Shown in pieces: positions 22,365-26,565 of a stretch of 26,565 bases of DNA (position 1 is the stretch's first letter; every line of letters begins with the position of its first letter). The position numbers were made by a program, and so were the translations under genes. The DNA is from an uncultured Bacillota bacterium (GTDB lineage: Bacteria > Bacillota > Clostridia > Peptostreptococcales > Anaerovoracaceae). The DNA lies in contig CAMJRV010000002.1 of assembly GCA_946408315.1 (NCBI GenBank), forward strand, positions 1 to 26,565. The letters run 5' to 3'. The notes beneath the pieces are model-generated. The model worked only from the letters and a program-made list of their open reading frames with translations. It did not search any database and was not told the origin of the DNA.

Positions 22365-22393
22365 ATTGTAACAAAAGCATATATTTATTTCAA
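22365..22393 (-). promoter_or_regulatory. Sigma-A promoter of the T7SS locus
   Basis: On the - strand TTGAAA (22388-22393) and TACAAT (22365-22370) are separated by exactly 17 bp, each matching five of six consensus bases. The leader of about 50 nt contains a direct repeat of TTTGCTAAA (22330-22338 and 22339-22347 on the + strand), a possible regulator site. Confidence 0.75.
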
Positions 22394-22415
22394 TTCCTTT
22401 CTTCTATTTAAAGAC

Positions 22416-22457
22416 AGACAGCAGCAGAGGTCATTACATGCCTTTGCTGCTGTCTTT
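22416..22457 (-). terminator. Terminator of the 318-aa lipoprotein gene
   Basis: 15-bp stem (22416-22430 with 22441-22455) with one G-T mismatch and a 10-nt loop, located between the lipoprotein stop at 22496 and the T7SS promoter. The T tract on the - strand is weak (TCTTT). The stem sequence (AGCAGCAAAGG-like) is related to that of the cotJ terminator at 4513. Confidence 0.55.
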
Positions 22458-22495
22458 ATCTGTCCTTTAAAATTCCGTATGCATCGGGGACCTGC

Positions 22496-23452
22496 CTAAT
22501 TTACAAATCCTACGATTCCCTCCAACTGATCCAGTTCCTCTTTCGAATCTATTGACATTTCTCCTGAATCCTCACCATTTGCAGGGTTCTCTTCTCCAGT
22601 AATATAATAGACTCCCTCTTCCTCGTCATCTTCCTCTCTGAGAATATTCCACTTTCCGCCTGTGAATGATACATTCCAGCTTTGTATTCTTCCGTCCGTT
22701 CTTTCAAAGCCCCACACTACAGGTCCGTCCCATAATCCGTTGGAAACGCCTCCAGTTATCACGCGATAAACTACACTTTCATCCAGATTCAAATGCCATT
22801 CACGCACTTCCATGCCGCCGTTGGGGGAATCATCCTTCCATTGCCCGATAGCGATATAATTATTTTTATCATAGTAGCCCAGCCAGACTCCGTCGCCCTC
22901 TCTTTTGCCTTCCTGAAAACCACCATAATATATCATGTACTCTCCGAATTTCTTTGAAAAGATCCTGTATATTCCGATTTTTTTCGACTCTTCACCCAGC
23001 GTCAATGGCTTGTCAATAAATTGAATTAAATTCAGGATCTCATTATAGTCCTTTTCCTGCATTAATTCAAAAATTTTATTGTATTGCTTGTCATTGCAGT
23101 ATTCTGCGATTTTTTGAAGTACCGCTTCACTTGTGGACAATGTGTTCCAGAAATCAGACAATGACTCATCTTTTGTCTTGTTAACGCCCTTCTCCAACGT
23201 CTCGATAGCCTTAACAAGATTGCCTATGCCAATATAAGCCTGCGCCAAACCTTGATATGCTTCGATGCATTTGTCTTCAACCTTGATGATTTTCTCAAAA
23301 ACTACAATTGCTTCTTCATACTTAGCCTCCGCAAGATATTTTGATCCGAGGGAAAGCTGTTCCTCCAAATTAAAACTAACATCGGCACTCTGCCCACAAG
23401 CAGTCAATAGCACAATGCTAATCAATATAATTGACAAAATTTTTAATTTCAT
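22496..23452 (-). CDS. TPR and MORN-repeat lipoprotein flanking the T7SS locus
   Basis: 318 aa. Lipobox LTAC with Cys19. The TPR block (about 30-105) has the same layout as the four array lipoproteins (EQLSLGSKYLAEAKYEEAIVVFEKII, then YQGLAQAYIGIGNLVKAIETLEKG). MORN-like strands follow around 170-250 (YYGGFQEGKREGDGVWLGY, IAIGQWKDDSPNGGM), and the tail is very acidic. GGAGG lies 6 nt before the ATG. It is a distant paralogue of the downstream array but transcribed separately, from a promoter at 23561-23590. Surface location is clear; function is not. Confidence 0.87.
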   Translation of the reverse strand: MKLKILSIILISIVLLTACGQSADVSFNLEEQLSLGSKYLAEAKYEEAIVVFEKIIKVEDKCIEAYQGLAQAYIGIGNLVKAIETLEKGVNKTKDESLSDFWNTLSTSEAVLQKIAEYCNDKQYNKIFELMQEKDYNEILNLIQFIDKPLTLGEESKKIGIYRIFSKKFGEYMIYYGGFQEGKREGDGVWLGYYDKNNYIAIGQWKDDSPNGGMEVREWHLNLDESVVYRVITGGVSNGLWDGPVVWGFERTDGRIQSWNVSFTGGKWNILREEDDEEEGVYYITGEENPANGEDSGEMSIDSKEELDQLEGIVGFVN

Positions 23453-23872
23453 CTGACTCCTCCGCCGGCCGCAATTCGGCTTGTTTTAGAATGGGCGCAG
23501 AAAGGTTAATCATCAAAAAAACCCACAAATCAACTCATAATAGTCATACTCACAAAACATAGGATAGCATTTTTTGCTCATTTCTGTCAACAAATGTCTA
23601 ATAATCAATCGCTTCAAGATAGGACGGGAAAAATAAAGCTGGAGTTTCCCCATAGTTGTTTGCCATCCTTCTGTATCTTTTCGCACTTGCGAAGGGTTAC
23701 GCAAGAGAAACCTCCGCCTCTTCCAATTCATATTTTGTGCACTCGTTCATTCGGCCCTCCTTCTGCGATCTCGTTTAGGCGCATTGTAACCAACCGCATA
23801 GGTTCTCCAACTGCGTTGATTATTTTCCTCCATCTGTCAACCTGCTGGAGACTAATTGCGGTTTTTCGCAGA
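23453..23872. other. Gene-poor stretch with overlapping micro-ORFs
   Basis: No established gene. On the - strand two tiny frames overlap as ATGA: 23747-23833 (28 aa, very basic, ending KRDRRRRAE) and 23697-23750 (17 aa, acidic) with a strong AGAAGGAGG site in front of the second. An A/T-rich region leads to the promoter at 23561. They may be remnants of a mobile element or chance. Confidence 0.35.
23561..23590 (-). promoter_or_regulatory. Promoter of the 318-aa lipoprotein gene
   Basis: Perfect TTGACA (- strand, 23585-23590) and TATCCT (23561-23566), with an 18-bp spacer. The leader is about 105 nt. Confidence 0.55.
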
Positions 23873-24229
23873 TCACAGCTTTTCCGACCACTCCGGTTCT
23901 TTGAAGCCAACCAAAACAAAACTGTCGAACACCAGCAACGGGCGTTTTACAAGCATGCCGTCTGTCGCGAGCAGCTTCAGGCATTCGTCCTCGCTCATCG
24001 TCGGCAGCTTTTCCTTCAGGTTCAGCGATTTGTAGAGCAGCCCGCTCGTATTGAAAAACCGCTTAACAGGCAGGCCGCTGGCAGAAAGCCATTTCTTTAA
24101 CTCGTCATAGCTCGGATTATTTTCCTTGATGAGACGAATCTCATATTTGATTTCTTTGCTGTCAAGCCACTTTTGCGCCTTTTGACAGGTGGTGCATTTG
24201 GGATAGCAGATAAATGTGTGTTTATTCAT
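23873..24229 (-). CDS. ArsC/Spx-family thioredoxin-fold protein (YusI/YffB-like)
   Basis: 118 aa. The N-terminus YPKCTTCQKAQKWL has Cys12-x-x-Cys15 in the active-site loop of the ArsC/Spx fold, followed by the SYDELKKWLSASGLPVKRFFNTSG segment and the MLVKRPLLVF motif typical of this family (cis-proline and following strand). The length fits the 118-aa YusI type better than Spx (about 131 aa). No ars repressor or arsenite pump is nearby, so arsenic resistance is not supported; the substrate is unknown. Its ATG overlaps the recQ stop (ATGA). Confidence 0.88.
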   Translation of the reverse strand: MNKHTFICYPKCTTCQKAQKWLDSKEIKYEIRLIKENNPSYDELKKWLSASGLPVKRFFNTSGLLYKSLNLKEKLPTMSEDECLKLLATDGMLVKRPLLVFDSFVLVGFKEPEWSEKL

Positions 24230-26055
24230 TTTGCATACTCCTTTATTACTTCAAGAAACGCATCTCCGTACCGCTTCAGCTTTGCATTCCCCACACCGGA
24301 AATCTCAAGAAGCTCTTCCGGCGTTCGGGGGAGCCGCTGGCACATTTCCCGGAGGGTGGCGTCGGTAAAGATAACGTAAGCAGGGACATGGGCATTGGCT
24401 GCATACTGCGCCCTTAGATTTCTTAACAAGGAGAAAAGCTCCTTGTCCAAGCCCTCGGAGCCCGGAGGTAAAGTGACTTTCCGCCTGTCCGGTGCGGTTT
24501 CCCGCGGAAATTTCATTTCTATTTTGTGCTTGTCATATAAAATTTCTCTTGACCGTTCCGTCAGCCCCAGCACCGGATATTCATCGTCCGATGCGCTTAA
24601 ATATTCATTTTGAACCAGATAATCCAGAATCCTTCGCGCCTTATGGATTGTCGTGTCAGACAGGATGCCAAAGGTTGAAAGGCTGTCCAAACCAAGGCTG
24701 ACAATCCGCTCGTTCTTTTTCCCAAACAGAATATCCAGAATCATCATCTTTCCGAAGCTTTTATTTCTCTGTGCGATGCGAAATACGCAGGACAGTATTT
24801 TCTGCGCTTCCAGAGTCACGTCAACCGTTTCAAAGGCGGTCATGCAGTTGGAACAGTTTCCGCAGTAATTCGCGGCGCTCTCCCCAAAATACTTTAAAAT
24901 ATATTCCCGCAGACAGTCATCCGCATTACAGTAATAGGTCATGAATTTAAGGCGTTCCAGATCCTTCTGTTTCACTGCAAGGCGCATCTCTTCCGTAAAA
25001 TCAGCGTTCATATTTTCACTGTTTTCAATCAAAAAACGGTTGGTGCGCACATCCTGTCCACTATAAAGCAAAATACAGTCCGCCGGCTCTCCGTCGCGCC
25101 CTGCACGTCCTGCTTCCTGGTAGTAGCTCTCAATATTTTGAGGCATGTTGTAATGGACGACAAAGGAGACGTTGGATTTATCGATTCCCATGCCGAATGC
25201 GTTGGTGGCAACCATGAGCGGCTTCCTGTCATAGAGAAAATCCTCTTGATTTTTCTGCCGTTCCTTCGTGTCCAAACCCGCATGGTAATACGTTGCGGGA
25301 TACCCGCTTTCGACCAGTTTATGAAACACGGTTTCAACGGCTTTTCTTGTGGAGCAGTAAATGATTCCGCTTTTATTTTCATGCTTTTTTATTATTTTAA
25401 GGAGCGCCGAAAACTTATTGCCCGGTTTTTCCACGCCAAAGAACAGATTTTTCCGGTCAAACCCTGTGGCGATTGCAAAAGGATCTTGTAACCGCAAAAT
25501 ACCGATGATATCTTCCCGCACTTCGAGGGTTGCCGTAGCGGTAAACGCGCTGATTACGGGACGGTTGGGCAGCTGCTCGACAAATTCAACAATTTTCAAA
25601 TAGCTTGGGCGAAAATCCTGTCCCCACTGTGAAATACAGTGGGCTTCATCCACACTTATCATCGATATTTTTATCTGCTTCGTTAAAGATAGAAAATCCT
25701 CCGTCATGAGCCGCTCCGGCGCAGCATAAATGATTTGATATTCGCCGTTTGCAGCGCGATTCAACACCTCGCTGTATTGTCCGGCAGATAACGAACTGTT
25801 TAAATAAGCCGCTTTGATACCGGATTGGACCAGGGCGTCAACCTGGTCCTTCATCAAAGAAATCAGCGGCGAAATAACCAGTGCAACGCCCTGCATCATA
25901 AGCGCCGGAATCTGATAGCAGATCGACTTCCCCGCACCGGTTGGCATGATGCTGATCACATCTTTACCATTAAGAATATTATTTATTATTGCTTCCTGCC
26001 CCTGACGAAACTCCGAATATCCAAAATATTGTTTTAGTATCTCAAATTTATCCAT
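24226..26055 (-). CDS. recQ: ATP-dependent DNA helicase RecQ
   Basis: 609 aa, 3'-to-5' helicase of recombinational repair. It has the RecQ motif 0 FRQGQ (16-20), Walker A TGAGKS (39-44), DEAH box (136-139) with the ISQWGQDFRPSY continuation, and motif VI QEAGRAGRDG. The RecQ zinc-binding cysteines are present (YCNADDC and YCGNCSNC), followed by winged-helix and C-terminal HRDC domains (ISGVGNAKLKRYGDAFL). Complete bacterial RecQ length. The ATG at 26055 has GGAG 6 nt upstream and the family's MDKFEILKQYFGY start; an ATG 12 bp earlier is possible. Probably transcribed with the ArsC-like gene. Confidence 0.95.
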   Translation of the reverse strand: MDKFEILKQYFGYSEFRQGQEAIINNILNGKDVISIMPTGAGKSICYQIPALMMQGVALVISPLISLMKDQVDALVQSGIKAAYLNSSLSAGQYSEVLNRAANGEYQIIYAAPERLMTEDFLSLTKQIKISMISVDEAHCISQWGQDFRPSYLKIVEFVEQLPNRPVISAFTATATLEVREDIIGILRLQDPFAIATGFDRKNLFFGVEKPGNKFSALLKIIKKHENKSGIIYCSTRKAVETVFHKLVESGYPATYYHAGLDTKERQKNQEDFLYDRKPLMVATNAFGMGIDKSNVSFVVHYNMPQNIESYYQEAGRAGRDGEPADCILLYSGQDVRTNRFLIENSENMNADFTEEMRLAVKQKDLERLKFMTYYCNADDCLREYILKYFGESAANYCGNCSNCMTAFETVDVTLEAQKILSCVFRIAQRNKSFGKMMILDILFGKKNERIVSLGLDSLSTFGILSDTTIHKARRILDYLVQNEYLSASDDEYPVLGLTERSREILYDKHKIEMKFPRETAPDRRKVTLPPGSEGLDKELFSLLRNLRAQYAANAHVPAYVIFTDATLREMCQRLPRTPEELLEISGVGNAKLKRYGDAFLEVIKEYAK

Positions 26056-26088
26056 CCCACGCTCCATGTTATTTATTGCCTACAGTCA

Positions 26089-26116
26089 ATTATAAACGTT
26101 TTGACGGGAATGGCAA
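26089..26116 (-). promoter_or_regulatory. Promoter of recQ
   Basis: - strand TTGCCA (26111-26116) and perfect TATAAT (26089-26094), 16-bp spacer. The leader would be about 27 nt. Confidence 0.68.
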
Positions 26117-26159
26117 GTTTGCGAAATCATTCTGGCTTTCCATTGCTTTTTTATTTTAT

Positions 26160-26201
26160 GGAATGTTTCATAGTAATATATGAAACATTCCTGCTTTTTT
26201 T
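26160..26201 (+). terminator. Hairpin with T run between divergent promoters
   Basis: Perfect 13-bp stem (26160-26172 with 26179-26191), 6-nt loop, then TGC and seven T. It has terminator form on the + strand, but no + gene lies upstream of it. It may insulate the two divergent promoters or act as a dyad binding site. Confidence 0.5.
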
Positions 26202-26222
26202 ATAAAACATTTCTAAATCCAA

Positions 26223-26251
26223 TTGACAGTCACTAAAATATATGCTATCGT
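26223..26251 (+). promoter_or_regulatory. Promoter of the substrate-binding protein gene
   Basis: Perfect TTGACA (26223-26228), 17-bp spacer and TATCGT (26246-26251). The leader is about 140 nt, long enough for further control; I see no riboswitch in it. Confidence 0.5.
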
Positions 26252-26399
26252 CACATCAGTAATTTCAACATAAAACGACATAATTTTCATCATTTGTCCC
26301 AGCCAATTGTCTTACCCTTAAATCATTCCCTTTGATTTTTTCAGGCGTCCGGTAAGTGTGCCGCGTCTGTTAAATAAACAAAACAAATGGAGGAGAAAA

Positions 26400-26565
26400 A
26401 TGAAAAGATTACTTGCAATTATTTTAACGGCAACCTTGATCTTCAGCCTGGCCGCCTGCGGCTCCGGCGGAGACGGCGGCTCCAAAGACAGCGGTGATAC
26501 GATCAAAATCGGCTGGTACGGCCCCCTGTCCGGTTCCGCTGCATCTGTCGGTATCTCCGGTGAAA
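26400..26565 (+). CDS. ABC transporter substrate-binding lipoprotein (branched-chain amino acid type), 5' end
   Basis: First 55 codons only; the gene runs off the window. A lipoprotein signal peptide MKRLLAIILTATLIFSLAAC is followed by a Gly/Ser/Asp spacer, then TIKIGWYGPLSGSAASVG, the start of a periplasmic-binding-protein type I (LivJ/LivK, Peripla_BP_6) fold. GGAGGAG lies 4 nt before the ATG. It likely delivers an amino acid or related solute to an ABC permease encoded further right. Substrate cannot be told from this part. Confidence 0.88.
   Translation, partial: MKRLLAIILTATLIFSLAACGSGGDGGSKDSGDTIKIGWYGPLSGSAASVGISGE

Noticed and set aside
23873..24229. Arsenic resistance gene
   Set aside because: ArsC family covers many thioredoxin-fold proteins. 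No arsR or efflux gene is adjacent, and the partner is recQ.
23873..24229. Spx global regulator
   Set aside because: Shorter than Spx and closer to the YusI/YffB layout; the CxxC is at 12-15, not 10-13.

Overview
The window looks like a chromosomal segment of an anaerobic, endospore-forming member of the Clostridia (Bacillota). The grounds are a cotJABC spore-coat operon, strong AGGAGG-type ribosome binding sites, frequent TTG/GTG starts, a clostridial-style type VII secretion (T7SS) locus and many lipobox lipoproteins. No 16S or tRNA gene is present to place it further.

Region 1 (1-4550, + strand). cotJA and cotJB are intact. cotJC is cut in two after codon 34 by a 3172-bp element bounded by a perfect 15-bp direct repeat (784-798 and 3956-3970). 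Removing the DNA between the repeats rejoins the reading frame exactly and gives a 202-aa CotJC. The element carries a large serine recombinase next to its right end, a PH-domain protein, four very small genes and a 26-bp tandem repeat. It has the layout of a minimal skin-type developmental intervening element. The circle junction predicted by excision has an imperfect dyad around a central GG, as expected for a large-serine-recombinase attP site. Candidate mother-cell promoters lie before cotJA and before the first small gene of the element.

Region 2 (4550-4967) has no intact gene.

Region 3 (4968-22393, - strand) is one long T7SS-like locus read from a strong sigma-A promoter at 22365-22393. 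The order is: extracytoplasmic VWA protein with a cytosolic FHA domain, PP2C phosphatase, FHA-FtsK/SpoIIIE ATPase (EssC), ubiquitin-like YukD, two WXG100 proteins, a lipoprotein, a GxSxG lipase with a helical WXG-like C-terminus, a 72-aa helical protein, two more WXG100 proteins, a membrane Ser/Thr kinase with TPRs, a 44-aa membrane protein and four paralogous TPR lipoproteins. EsaA, EssA and EssB are not seen. The kinase-TM-TPR protein has the EssB/YukC topology, but with kinase motifs largely intact. Kinase, phosphatase and two FHA proteins suggest control by phosphothreonine.

Region 4 (22394-26565). A fifth TPR/MORN lipoprotein gene flanks the locus. Then come a gene-poor stretch, an overlapping recQ-arsC-family pair on the - strand, and the start of a divergent ABC-transporter substrate-binding lipoprotein running off the right edge.

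The two strongest leads are the cotJC intervening element and the T7SS lipase module. The second has an enzyme-first, targeting-domain-last layout next to a possible lipoprotein immunity gene.
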